Assembly (NCBI GenBank): GCA_947631845.1
Contig: CANRMY010000018.1
Span: 1-40,212 of the forward strand
Origin: an uncultured Oscillospiraceae bacterium
GTDB taxonomy: Bacteria > Bacillota > Clostridia > Oscillospirales > Oscillospiraceae
Direction: 5' to 3'
DNA length: 40,212 nt
Shown here: in pieces, positions 22,391 to 30,669 of the stretch
Numbering within the stretch: position 1 is the stretch's first letter
How the letters are laid out: every line of letters begins with the position of its first letter
Translations under genes and position numbers: made by a program
The notes under the pieces: model-generated
Told to the model about the DNA's origin: nothing
Database searches by the model: none
Seen by the model: the letters and a program-made list of their open reading frames with translations, nothing else

Positions 22391-22429
22391 TGATATCATC
22401 ATGATATCACTCCAATATCTACCTGTCAA
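22391..22429 (-). promoter_or_regulatory. Promoter and dyad operator of the SPFH operon
   Basis: On the minus strand TTGACA (22429-22424) and TATCAT (22406-22401) are 17 bp apart. A dyad TGATATCATCATGATATCA (22391-22409) covers the -10 box, so a repressor bound there would block initiation. The RHH protein of the same operon is a natural candidate; a PadR- or GntR-type regulator elsewhere is the alternative. Confidence 0.7.
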
Positions 22430-22457
22430 GGGGAAACCCGGAAAAAACGAAAAAATG

Positions 22458-23117
22458 TCACACGCCCAGCAGGCGGCACAGCGCCTCCGGGGTCTCGGCG
22501 GTCATGACGGCCCCGGCGCTCTCCAGCTCCTCCCGGGTGCCGTAGCCCCAGAGGACGCCGGCGGTCCGGATGCCGAAGGCGGCGGCCCCCTCCACGTCGT
22601 ATTTGCGGTCCCCCACCATCAGGGTCCTGTCAAGGTCCGTGACGGGCAGGGTGTCGATGATATACCGGATCACGTCGGCCTTCTCCACCCGGCCCAGGGA
22701 GACCTCGGAGCCGGCCATAAAGTCGAAGTATTGGCTCAGGCTGAAATGGTTCATGACGATATCCACGCCCTTCTGCCACTTGGAGGAGGCCACCGCCAGC
22801 CGCTTCCCGGCCCGTTTGCACCGGGCCAGCAGCTCCTCCACGCCGGGGTAGACGCTGTTCTCGTAGATGCCCTTCGGCAGGGAGTATTCCAGATAATACC
22901 GCATGATCTCGTCGTACCGCTCCAGGGGCACGCCGTAGGTGACGGTGAAGGAGGTCCTCAGCGGGGGGCCCACCACCTGCTTCAGCTCCTCGTGGGTTTT
23001 AGGCTCGATACCAAAAGCGGTCAGGGCGTGGTGGAAGGAGTTCATGACGCCGGGGGCGGAGTCGGTGACGGTGCCGTCCAGGTCGAAAAGAAGGGTGTCA
23101 TACACGGTCATGGTCAT
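22458..23117 (-). CDS. HAD-superfamily phosphatase (phosphoglycolate phosphatase-like)
   Basis: A 219-residue HAD hydrolase with a cap domain. Motif I is DLDGTVTDS with the nucleophilic aspartate, motif II is AVASSKWQKG (about 110), and motif III/IV is MVGDRKYDVEGA (about 166). The order and length fit the Gph/PgmB-like group that dephosphorylates small phosphorylated metabolites; the substrate cannot be fixed. It follows pcrA with a 3-bp gap and is co-transcribed. An alternative ATG at 23111 would drop two residues. Confidence 0.9.
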   Translation of the reverse strand: MTMTVYDTLLFDLDGTVTDSAPGVMNSFHHALTAFGIEPKTHEELKQVVGPPLRTSFTVTYGVPLERYDEIMRYYLEYSLPKGIYENSVYPGVEELLARCKRAGKRLAVASSKWQKGVDIVMNHFSLSQYFDFMAGSEVSLGRVEKADVIRYIIDTLPVTDLDRTLMVGDRKYDVEGAAAFGIRTAGVLWGYGTREELESAGAVMTAETPEALCRLLGV

Positions 23118-23120
23118 ACC

Positions 23121-25610
23121 TCACAGCTTCTTGATAAAGGGGCCGGCGGCCTTGAGCATCAGGCGCTTGGCCGTCCCGGCGAAGTCCACGGTCAGCAGGG
23201 CGTCGCCGGGCATTTTGGTGATCTGGGTCACCGTGCCCTGGCCGAACACCTTGTGGCGGATGATATCCCCCGGCGCCAGCTCCGGGAGCGCCGGTCCGGC
23301 GGGGGCGGGCGTCACCGGGCGCTTGGGCGCGGCGGAGGCGGGGGCCTTCTTGACGGTCACGGGGGGCTGGCCCCGGTCAAAGGAGCCGTACCCGCCCCGG
23401 GGGCTCTGGGCGGCGCGGCCCCAGGCCGGTTCCCCGGCGCTCCGCCGCTCCCGGTAGGCGTAGTCCATATACTCCGGGTCCGGCTCGTGGATAAAGCTGT
23501 CCCGGACCGGCAGCTCCGGCTTGTCGATGTGCTCGTCGGGGATCTCCTCCACGAAGCGGGAGATGGAGTTGGAGGTGGTGCGGCCAAAGAGCATCCGCCT
23601 TTGGGCGGCGGTGAGGGTCAGCCGCTTCTTGGCCCGGGTCAAAGCCACATAGCAAAGCCGCCGCTCCTCCTCCATCTCCTCCGGCTCGCCGATGGTGCGG
23701 GCGGTGGGAAAGATGCCGTCCTCCATCCCGGCGATGAACACCCAGGGGAACTCCAGCCCCTTGGCGGCGTGGACGGTCATCATCACCACGCTGTCCTCCC
23801 CCGCCTCCAGACTGTCCAGGTCGGTGTAGAGGGCGATCTCGTCCAGGAAGCCCGCCAGGGTGGGCGTCTCGGCCCGGGAGGCGTAGGAGACGATGTTGCT
23901 CTTCAGCTCCTTGATGTTGTCGATCCGGGCCAGGGCCTCGTCGTTATCGCCCAGGGCCGCCAGGTACCCGGTCTTGTCCAGCATGGCGTCGTAGAAGTCC
24001 TCCAGGGGCATCTCCCCGGCCATTTTCCGCAGCTCCATCAGGAGCGTGATAAAGCCCGTCAGCTTCCCGGCGGCGCTTTTCAGCTCCGGGTAATTGGCCG
24101 CGTCGGCGGCGATATCCAAAAGCGGCCGGCCCTTTTCGGCGGCGATGGCCCGCAGGCGCTCCACGGTGGTGCCGCCGATGCCCCGGGGCGGGTTGTTGAT
24201 GATCCGCAGAAGCCGCAGATCGTCCGCCGGGTTGTGGATGACGCTGAGATAGGCGGTGATGTCCTTGATCTCCATGCGGTCAAAGAACCGGGTGCCCCCC
24301 ACCACCCGGTAGGGGATGCTCATGCGCTTGAAGGCGTACTCCAGCCGGTTGGATTGGGCGTTCATCCGGTAGAGCACCGCGAAGTCCCCCCAGTGCATCC
24401 CGGCGGCCACGCCGTCCACGATCCGGGCGGCTATGTAGGCGGCCTCGGCGTCGTCGTTCTCCGCCAGATACAGCTTCAGCCGCTCCCCCGCCCCGGCGTC
24501 CGTCCACAGATTCTTGCCCCGGCGCTCCCGGTTGTTGCGGATGACGCTGTTGGCCGCCTCCAGGATGTGGCCCGTGGAGCGGTAATTCTGCTCCAGCTTG
24601 ATGATCCGGGCGTCCTTGAAGCGCTTTTCAAAGCTTAAGATGTTCTCGATGGTGGCGCCCCGGAAGCGGTAGATGCTCTGGTCGTCGTCGCCCACCACGC
24701 AGATGTTCCGAGTCCGGCCCGCCAGGTACGACGCCAGCATATACTGCAGGGCGCTGGTGTCCTGATACTCGTCCACCAGCACGTATTGAAACTGTCTCTG
24801 CCACCGCTCCCGGACCTCCGGGCAGTCGTGGAAGAGCTTGACGGTGTAGAAGATGAGATCATCGAAGTCCAGCGCGCCGGCGGAGAGAAGCCGCCGGGAA
24901 TACATGGTATACGCCTGGGCGACGGCCTTTTTGCGCGGGTCGAAGCTCTTTTCCGCGGCGGCGGCGTAGTCGGCGGCGGAGAGGAAGCTGTCCTTGGCGC
25001 GGCTGATCTCCGAAAGGACGCTCTTCACCGGGAAAACCTTCTCGTCCATGTTCAGCTCCTTCAGCACCCGCTTCATCACCGCCTGGGAGTCGGCGGCGTC
25101 GTAGATGGCAAAGGAGGTGTCGATGCCCAGGGCGTCGATGCTCCGCCGGAGGATGCGCACACAGGCGGAGTGGAAGGTCATGGCCCACACCTCCTCAGCG
25201 CCGGGGCCCAGCCGCGCCTGGAGGCGGCTTTTCAGCTCCCCGGCGGCCTTGTTGGTGAAGGTGATGGCGATGATCCGCCAGGGCTCCACCGGCTCTAAGG
25301 CGCAAAGCTCCCGGATCTCCGGGGCGGGGGGCGCTTTTTCCTTGACCGCCCGCTCCAGAAGGGCCAGCTCCGCCTCCCCTATGTTCTCCGGCACCTCATC
25401 GGAATCCGACGCCCTGCCATAGCGGATGAGGTTGGCCACCCGGTCGATGAGCACCGTGGTCTTGCCGCTCCCGGCCCCGGCCAGCAGCAGCAGCGGCCCC
25501 TCCGTGGTCATCACAGCCTTGCGCTGCATGTCGTTGAGGCGGGCGAAATCCCGGGCGATCAGCTCCCGCCGGGCCGCCACAACGCGTTTTTCCAATGCCT
25601 GTCTGTCCAT
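23121..25610 (-). CDS. pcrA: ATP-dependent DNA helicase PcrA/UvrD
   Basis: An 829-residue superfamily 1A helicase that unwinds DNA 3' to 5' in repair and replication-fork clearance. Motif I is GAGSGKTT (45-52), Ia is ITFTNKAA, motif II is VDEYQDTS, motif III is GDDDQSIYRFRGA, motif IV is EQNYRSTG, motif V is TVHAAKGLEFPWVF and motif VI is VALTRAKK. The C-terminal 50 residues (PGDIIRHKVFGQGTV) form the Tudor-like domain that binds RNA polymerase in PcrA. The N-terminus has about 25 extra residues before the Q motif. A promoter lies at 25643-25671 and the ribosome binding site is a modest ACAGG. Confidence 0.95.
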   Translation of the reverse strand: MDRQALEKRVVAARRELIARDFARLNDMQRKAVMTTEGPLLLLAGAGSGKTTVLIDRVANLIRYGRASDSDEVPENIGEAELALLERAVKEKAPPAPEIRELCALEPVEPWRIIAITFTNKAAGELKSRLQARLGPGAEEVWAMTFHSACVRILRRSIDALGIDTSFAIYDAADSQAVMKRVLKELNMDEKVFPVKSVLSEISRAKDSFLSAADYAAAAEKSFDPRKKAVAQAYTMYSRRLLSAGALDFDDLIFYTVKLFHDCPEVRERWQRQFQYVLVDEYQDTSALQYMLASYLAGRTRNICVVGDDDQSIYRFRGATIENILSFEKRFKDARIIKLEQNYRSTGHILEAANSVIRNNRERRGKNLWTDAGAGERLKLYLAENDDAEAAYIAARIVDGVAAGMHWGDFAVLYRMNAQSNRLEYAFKRMSIPYRVVGGTRFFDRMEIKDITAYLSVIHNPADDLRLLRIINNPPRGIGGTTVERLRAIAAEKGRPLLDIAADAANYPELKSAAGKLTGFITLLMELRKMAGEMPLEDFYDAMLDKTGYLAALGDNDEALARIDNIKELKSNIVSYASRAETPTLAGFLDEIALYTDLDSLEAGEDSVVMMTVHAAKGLEFPWVFIAGMEDGIFPTARTIGEPEEMEEERRLCYVALTRAKKRLTLTAAQRRMLFGRTTSNSISRFVEEIPDEHIDKPELPVRDSFIHEPDPEYMDYAYRERRSAGEPAWGRAAQSPRGGYGSFDRGQPPVTVKKAPASAAPKRPVTPAPAGPALPELAPGDIIRHKVFGQGTVTQITKMPGDALLTVDFAGTAKRLMLKAAGPFIKKL

Positions 25611-25642
25611 AAGAATACCTGTCTTTTCTCGTTTTGTCCCCC

Positions 25643-25671
25643 ATTATACACCAAGAAACGCGAAATGAAAA
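25643..25671 (-). promoter_or_regulatory. Promoter of the pcrA operon
   Basis: On the minus strand TTTTCA (25671-25666) and TATAAT (25648-25643) are 17 bp apart. Confidence 0.6.
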
Positions 25672-25679
25672 GGGGGAAT

Positions 25680-25860
25680 ACTGTGTCCGCCTCACCCCGG
25701 CGGGGGGCGCCGCCCGCACCGGGCGGCAGGGAATACGCTTTTTTCTCTTTTGTGTTGGCAAAAGGAGAAAAGGCAACAAAAGAGGAAACCAGGGGAGGAA
25801 TTTCGTTTTTTCCCTCCCCTGGACCCCACCTTTTAAAAATGACCACACAGCGGCCCCATA
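25680..25860 (+). repeat. Hybrid intergenic repeat module
   Basis: The left part (GTCCGCC header, GGGAATACGC, then CTTTTTTCTCTTTTGTG) matches the start of the long module at 20281. The right part (AACAAAAGAGGAAACC, CCAGGGGAGG with CCCTCCCCTGG, then ACCCCACCTTTTAAAAATG) matches the second-type module. The switch lies near 25765, so the modules recombine or share units. It sits between the pcrA promoter and the accessory region and does not follow a gene end. Confidence 0.75.
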
Positions 25861-25902
25861 TGATAGGGAAACAAAGTGAACCGGGGGGCAAGGCGGTATG
25901 GC

Positions 25903-25954
25903 AAGCTGAAAAGATGTAGTTGGGATTCCGACTACATCTTTTCAGCTTTTTTTG
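25903..25954 (+). terminator. Strong 18-bp hairpin with T tract
   Basis: 25903-25920 pairs perfectly with 25931-25948 around a 10-nt loop, followed by TTTTTT. No plus-strand gene reads into it now. It lies at the change from core to accessory DNA and may be the end of a lost gene or of an integrated element. The stretch 25955-26120 shows no gene. Confidence 0.75.
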
Positions 25955-26120
25955 CATCTTTTCATCTTTGAGAAATTACGCATTATTACCTCTGACCTTC
26001 GGTTCTGTGGGGCGATGCGCATTTACGGGACGCGAAAAGGTTCTCCCTTTTGACAATCATATTTCTCTCGACTTTTCCGCCTCTCTGCGGTATTGTGTGT
26101 TGCCAAAGGGAGGGCAGAAA

Positions 26121-26402
26121 ATGGACAGCATTATAAGCGAACTCTACTACGGCAATATTCGCCCTGTCGAGCAGATGGGCAGGCTTACCCCGGAGGCAAA
26201 GGATATACTGAGGCGGCTTTACGAAAACGAGGACAAGCTTGAAGGAAGCCTGAACGAGCAGGAAAAAGCCCTGCTCCATGCCATTCAGGACGATCAGCTT
26301 GAGGCTGCCTGTATCATTCAGGAAAAACGCTTCCGTGAAGCCTTCACACTGGGGGCGAGACTGATGGCCGAGATGCTCGTGGGCGGTTTACCCGTATCAT
26401 AA
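26121..26402 (+). CDS. DUF6809-like small protein
   Basis: A 93-residue soluble, helical protein starting MDSIISELYYGNIRPVEQ, the typical opening of the small proteins now grouped as DUF6809 and often found on clostridial mobile elements. The middle (about 25-60) is a charged helix pair around LNEQEKALLHAI; the end FREAFTLGARLMAEMLVG is the conserved C-terminal helix. The function is unknown. GGGAGGG lies 6 nt before the ATG. Its presence supports reading this end of the window as accessory DNA. Confidence 0.78.
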   Translation: MDSIISELYYGNIRPVEQMGRLTPEAKDILRRLYENEDKLEGSLNEQEKALLHAIQDDQLEAACIIQEKRFREAFTLGARLMAEMLVGGLPVS

Positions 26403-26696
26403 AGGGTTTGCAAAGCAATCACGCGGTCACCGCATGTTAGAGGGAGCGCCAGTCAATGCAGAAATGTATTCGATTGCAGGCAATTCGCTTGCCGGCTGTT
26501 GGTTTCTGCGAAAAACGCGGATCTTTGGCGTTATAACCATACTCGCAAAACCTTTTGAAAACCTCAGATCCCTTGTGGCATGGGGCCAAACAAAAAGTCA
26601 AAAGCTGTTTTGACCACACCATAATTTGCTTTATCTCTCCCTAAAGCTTCGTACATTGGACAGTTTTGTGCGCGGGATGTGGCTGATGGACACCGG
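26403..26696. other. Gene-free segment between the DUF6809 gene and hsdR
   Basis: Frames here are short, lack ribosome binding sites and give unlikely proteins. The stretch 26430-26620 nevertheless has an even base composition and no repeats, and looks like decayed or non-coding conserved sequence. I cannot assign it. Confidence 0.3.
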
Positions 26697-29600
26697 TTAT
26701 GCTGCGGCGTTGGCGTTTATCTGGTCAATGACTGACTTAATCCCCAGCCAGATGGTCATATCGGTGAAGATCTCCACGATGCTGCCGCGGTCGGTGAATG
26801 GGGGTTCTTGGAAGACGGTGTAATCCCGCAGGACGCCGTTGTGGGCCACGTACTCCACGATCTGGTTGACGAAATAGATCTGCCGGGCGTCCAGCCGGGT
26901 GTCGTTGAGGTAGGCGGCGAAGGCCTCCTTGGCGGCGTTCATGTCGAGGCCGGTGAGCTCCCGGACGAAGTCGCCCAATGGCTTTGCGCCGTAGACGGCC
27001 TCGTATTCCTCCTTCGTTCCCACCTGGCTCCACAGGATGGACTCCAGCTCATCGATGTCCTCCCTTGTCAGCGGGATATTGCCCCGGAGCTTGGCGATGA
27101 CCGCCTCGTTTTGATGCTCCCGGATGTAGAACTCTGCCCGCGCCTTGTAGCCCGCCAGATCGTCGTTGTCCAGCTCCGCTTCATTCCAATCCACAGACAG
27201 GATTCTGTCATCAAAATCGGTTGTGTACAACGGGTACTCCACCGGGATATATTTGATCAGATCCCGCAGCCGCTCCCGAATCTCCTCAAACTCATTGATG
27301 CCCGCGCCGTCCAGGTAGTTTGTGTGCAGGAGCTTGTCCAGAAACTCCCCCTGAGCCATGATGGCCGGGATGTTGGCCACGCCGGCCACCGCCTCCGCCT
27401 TCCGCAGCAGATCCTTTCTGGCCCGTGTGTACTTCTTCCCCACCAGATACGCCAACTCGATGCCGTACATCAGGGCGTCGAACCGCATGGCCTTCGGGTC
27501 GTCCTGGTCCGGCACTATGAGCGGCGACAGCTCCTCGGCTATGACCAATGTGTCCTCATAGGTCACTGTAGTGTAGCTCTCAGGCTCGGAATACCGCTCT
27601 ACATACTTTAAATGCTGTTTTACGGCGAAATTCTCCCTGTTCAGCTCCCTCGCCTTGCGCACCATGTCGTCAACCAACGATTTGCGGAACTCCATCAGCT
27701 CCGGCGTCTGATAGGCAAGGTCCTGGAGCTTGGAGACGATCTGGGCTTTCAGGTTGAAGATAGCGCACTGCACCGCCATTTGATTGACCGAAGGCTTGCC
27801 CTTGTTCATGCGGAAAAACTCGAAATTCCCGCAGAAGTCAAAGATGTAGAATTTGCTCTTGTCTACGCCGTCCAGAAGCCCCGGACACAGGCGTGTGCCC
27901 CTGCCGATCATCTGCCAGAATTTCGCCCGGCTCAGCACCTTTTTGAAAAACACAAGATTAAGCACCTCGGGCACATCGATGCCGGTGTCCAGCATATCCA
28001 CCGATATGGCGATTTGAAGCGGCTTTTTCGGGTCGGAGAACTCGTCAATGAGGCTCTGGGCGTAATTTATTCGGTTGTCTATGACCTTGGCCTGACCGGC
28101 AAGGTGCGGGTACTCCTTTCCAAAGGCCTCCAGTATTTTTTCCGCATGGTTGTGGTTCTTAGCGAAGATAATGGTTTTTCCAATCTTCTGCCCGTAATCC
28201 ACCCGCAGTCCCTCGGTCATAAGAACGTTCAAAACCTGGCGGATGGTGTCCTCGTTGAAGACCCACTCGTTCAGAGCCGCGGAGCCGATGCGGTCAGGCA
28301 TATCGCCGTCCTGACTGAAGGTGTCCTCATAGGCGGCCTTGTCCTCTTCGGAAAGATCGTCGTAAACAATGCCCTCCTCAATAAATTTCAGCTTCGTCTC
28401 TACGGACAGGAAGTCCACCAGATACCCATCCTTCACCGCCTGAGCAAGTTCATAACCGTAGGTGGGCGTACCAGCGGGGAGCTCGAAAATCTCATAGGTA
28501 TTCTTCTCGATCTCATCCTTCGGGGTCGCGGTGAGACCGATGAGGGGCGCGTCGAAATAGGTGAAGATGTCCCTGAATTTATTATAGATTGACCGATGGG
28601 CCTCATCACAGATGACAAGGTCAAAATGCCCACAGGTAAAGAGCTTCCCCTCCTCGTCCCTGGCCTCGTCGATGCAGTTCATCATGGTCTGATAGGTGGA
28701 GAAGACGCAGTGGGCGGTGTAGTTATCCTTTTCCTCGCAAAGGTTCGTCAGCGACAGATCCGGCATAAGGTTCACAAACGCCCTTTTGGCCTGGGTAACA
28801 AGGGCGTTCCTGTCCGCCAGAAAAAGAATGTTCCGTACCCAGCCGTGCTCCAAAAGCACCTTGCACAGCGCGATGACCGTCCTGGTCTTGCCGGAACCTG
28901 TGGCCATGACCAACAGCGCCTTCCGGCGGTTCTTTGCCTCCAAGGTGTCGCACACCGCACGGATGGCCGCCTCCTGATAGTACCGCCCGGCGATCATATG
29001 GTCGATTGGGGCGTTTTTCAGGCTCAGGCGCATGGAGCGCAGATTGAAAAGCTTCTCCAGGTCCCGCTTTGACCATATGGCGGCGACCCGACGCTCCGGG
29101 TACTGCCCGTCGTCGATGCGTGTCTCAAAACCGTTGGTCAGAAAGATGACGGGGCGGCGGCCGTACTGCTTTTCCAGAATATCCGCGTATAGCTTTGCCT
29201 GCTGGCGGCCCTTCGCCACGTCCACGCAGGCTTTCTTCGTCTCGATTACCGCCAGGGGCCGGAGGGCGTCGTCGTAAAGTACATAGTCGGCGTAGCCCGC
29301 CTCGGACTTGTTGGGCATACCAGGCAGCTTTACCTCGTTAAGCCAGTCCCTCCCCTCGGTCCAGCCCACATCCATGAGCATGGTGTCTATGTAAATCTTC
29401 CGCGTCTCATATTCACTGGGTTCCGGTGGTTTGGGGCTGTAAGTGGATTGCTGGTTCTCCCTTCTGCGGGTCAGCTCCTCCCGCAGCGCCCGGTTCTCCT
29501 CCATGAGCTTTGCAAGGTCGACATCTGCGGAAGGCTCCGACGCGGGAGTTTCTGTGGCGGCATCAATAAGGTCACGGTCAAAATGCCCCTCCACATAGTC

Positions 29601-29981
29601 CTCGCCGTAGCAGTAGGCCACGAAGTCCAGAAATATGTAGAGGTTTTCAAGACATGCGACGGCCTGCTCCTCCGTCAGCCTCCGCCCGGAGTGCGCCGCC
29701 TGATTGCCCAGCTTGCGCACCAGGTCCATCCTCCGCCAAATGTCCGGCCCCACGATGTCCCGGAAGTCCTCACAGTCCATCAGCGCCGCCAACCGCTCGT
29801 CCCCACCGACCTTCAGCGCGCAGTCCACCGAATACATCCACTTGACGGCCGCCTCCAGGGAGCGCCGGCAGTTTAAGATACATGCGGCGGGGTCGATGTG
29901 GAGGATCTGCTCGGCGGCGATGGCGGGGGAGACGAAGGGGGCAAAATCTTTATTGGATTGGAGGAAGGAGAAGTTGGTCAT
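26697..29981 (-). CDS. hsdR: Type I restriction enzyme, R subunit
   Basis: A 1094-residue motor and nuclease subunit of a type I restriction-modification system. The N-terminus (about 10-130) is a DUF4145-like helical domain, then a coiled stretch (about 165-185). The nuclease domain follows with the AVIETKKACVDVAKGRQQA region (about 247-265), whose E-x-K belongs to the PD-(D/E)XK core. The helicase part has Walker A MATGSGKT (about 358), the DEAH box (CDEAH, about 452), GLTATP and MIGRGTRLCPG. The C-terminus matches the EcoEI-type R subunit. The ATG at 29981 follows GAGGTG by 7 nt. It is separated from hsdMS by a small membrane-protein gene and a gap of 265 bp that encodes an opposing small RNA. 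Confidence 0.95.
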   Translation of the reverse strand: MTNFSFLQSNKDFAPFVSPAIAAEQILHIDPAACILNCRRSLEAAVKWMYSVDCALKVGGDERLAALMDCEDFRDIVGPDIWRRMDLVRKLGNQAAHSGRRLTEEQAVACLENLYIFLDFVAYCYGEDYVEGHFDRDLIDAATETPASEPSADVDLAKLMEENRALREELTRRRENQQSTYSPKPPEPSEYETRKIYIDTMLMDVGWTEGRDWLNEVKLPGMPNKSEAGYADYVLYDDALRPLAVIETKKACVDVAKGRQQAKLYADILEKQYGRRPVIFLTNGFETRIDDGQYPERRVAAIWSKRDLEKLFNLRSMRLSLKNAPIDHMIAGRYYQEAAIRAVCDTLEAKNRRKALLVMATGSGKTRTVIALCKVLLEHGWVRNILFLADRNALVTQAKRAFVNLMPDLSLTNLCEEKDNYTAHCVFSTYQTMMNCIDEARDEEGKLFTCGHFDLVICDEAHRSIYNKFRDIFTYFDAPLIGLTATPKDEIEKNTYEIFELPAGTPTYGYELAQAVKDGYLVDFLSVETKLKFIEEGIVYDDLSEEDKAAYEDTFSQDGDMPDRIGSAALNEWVFNEDTIRQVLNVLMTEGLRVDYGQKIGKTIIFAKNHNHAEKILEAFGKEYPHLAGQAKVIDNRINYAQSLIDEFSDPKKPLQIAISVDMLDTGIDVPEVLNLVFFKKVLSRAKFWQMIGRGTRLCPGLLDGVDKSKFYIFDFCGNFEFFRMNKGKPSVNQMAVQCAIFNLKAQIVSKLQDLAYQTPELMEFRKSLVDDMVRKARELNRENFAVKQHLKYVERYSEPESYTTVTYEDTLVIAEELSPLIVPDQDDPKAMRFDALMYGIELAYLVGKKYTRARKDLLRKAEAVAGVANIPAIMAQGEFLDKLLHTNYLDGAGINEFEEIRERLRDLIKYIPVEYPLYTTDFDDRILSVDWNEAELDNDDLAGYKARAEFYIREHQNEAVIAKLRGNIPLTREDIDELESILWSQVGTKEEYEAVYGAKPLGDFVRELTGLDMNAAKEAFAAYLNDTRLDARQIYFVNQIVEYVAHNGVLRDYTVFQEPPFTDRGSIVEIFTDMTIWLGIKSVIDQINANAAA

Positions 29982-30017
29982 GGGGTGTCACCTCGCAAAA
30001 ATCGCAAATTATTCCTG

Positions 30018-30046
30018 TTGACTTTTTACACAAAGTATCATATAAT
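30018..30046 (+). promoter_or_regulatory. Promoter of a small RNA upstream of hsdR
   Basis: TTGACT (30018-30023), 17-bp spacer, TATAAT (30041-30046): five of six and six of six consensus bases. It points away from hsdR. Confidence 0.82.
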
Positions 30047-30052
30047 GAAAAT

Positions 30053-30137
30053 GAAAGAACGCCGCCGGAGAACGCGAGGGTGTTATCACCAGCATGCTTG
30101 TCATGTGGTAGTCGCGCCGGGGGTTCTTTCTTTTTTT
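30053..30137 (+). ncRNA. Predicted structured small RNA in the restriction locus (about 85 nt)
   Basis: The transcript predicted from the promoter at 30018-30046 opens with GAAAGAAC (30053-30060). This pairs perfectly with GTTCTTTC (30123-30130), followed by TTTTTTT. Inside, GC-rich segments continue the stem with bulges (CCGG and CGCG pairs), and ACCAGCATG pairs with CATGTGGT around a small loop with one bulge. No ribosome binding site precedes the ATG at 30051. It is read opposite to hsdR and the small membrane-protein gene and is complementary to any hsdR leader that starts upstream of it. Confidence 0.65.
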
Positions 30138-30246
30138 GCACAAACGCGCATCGTCCTCAATTCAACGATATCCGGTTTCATTTCATTGGCAAAAAATTGG
30201 ATCCCGTAACCGACGGTTTTCTCGTTCCTTCAGTATTAAGTACGTG

Positions 30247-30669
30247 TCACTTATTTGTACATTGTCGGTTTACCTGTATAGGATGCACAAACAAGTCATC
30301 GTTAGAAAAACTGTAGTCAATAGACAATTCGTCAGCCATAGCTTTAATTAGTTGTAGCAGATTTCCTATAACAATATTGTTGTCCCGATGGGTATCTAAT
30401 GCAGATTTTCGGAATATTTCAAACTTATTAATTACGTCCGTGCAACCGTTATACGCAATAAAGACTTGGTTTATCGCTTTCTGAAAATTACCAGTTGATA
30501 CCCCGTTATCTGTAATATCTGTTAAGTATGCAACAACATCTTTGAATATTTGCAGTTTATATTCATGCTTTTGGCTTTTCTTTTGTTGCAGGTGTGTTAC
30601 AACTAACGTTACAACCGTAGCCAAAATACCGCTTAGTAAAGCCGAGCACAGCGTAATAATTGTATTCAC
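30247..30669 (-). CDS. Small membrane-anchored protein inside the restriction operon
   Basis: A 140-residue protein with one N-terminal membrane span (about residues 5-25, ALLSGILATVVTLVVTHL) followed by a basic turn (QQKKSQKHEYK) and a helical cytoplasmic domain of about 105 residues. I do not recognise the family with confidence; it resembles the small DUF6680-like proteins in layout only. The ATG at 30669 overlaps the hsdS stop codon as ATGA, and GGAGGTG lies 5 nt upstream, so it is translated as part of the hsdMS operon. The base composition is AT-richer than hsdR, like hsdS. An accessory role in the defence locus is an inference from position. Confidence 0.75.
   Translation of the reverse strand: MNTIITLCSALLSGILATVVTLVVTHLQQKKSQKHEYKLQIFKDVVAYLTDITDNGVSTGNFQKAINQVFIAYNGCTDVINKFEIFRKSALDTHRDNNIVIGNLLQLIKAMADELSIDYSFSNDDLFVHPIQVNRQCTNK

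Noticed and set aside
21591-24638. Open frame of 1015 codons on the plus strand
   Set aside because: It lies antisense to the SPFH, HAD and PcrA genes; high GC keeps the opposite frame free of stops and the product is His/Gly/Arg-rich without domains.
26437-26622. 61-codon minus-strand frame
   Set aside because: No ribosome binding site, no hydrophobic or domain pattern; listed only as part of an unassigned segment.
30053-30137. Small RNA considered as a retron msr/msd or a CRISPR-like guide
   Set aside because: No reverse transcriptase or Cas gene is nearby and the RNA is too short with a simple folded-back structure.
30051-30209. Reading frame starting MKERRRRTRG over the small RNA
   Set aside because: No ribosome binding site, leaderless relative to the predicted promoter, and it continues through the terminator.
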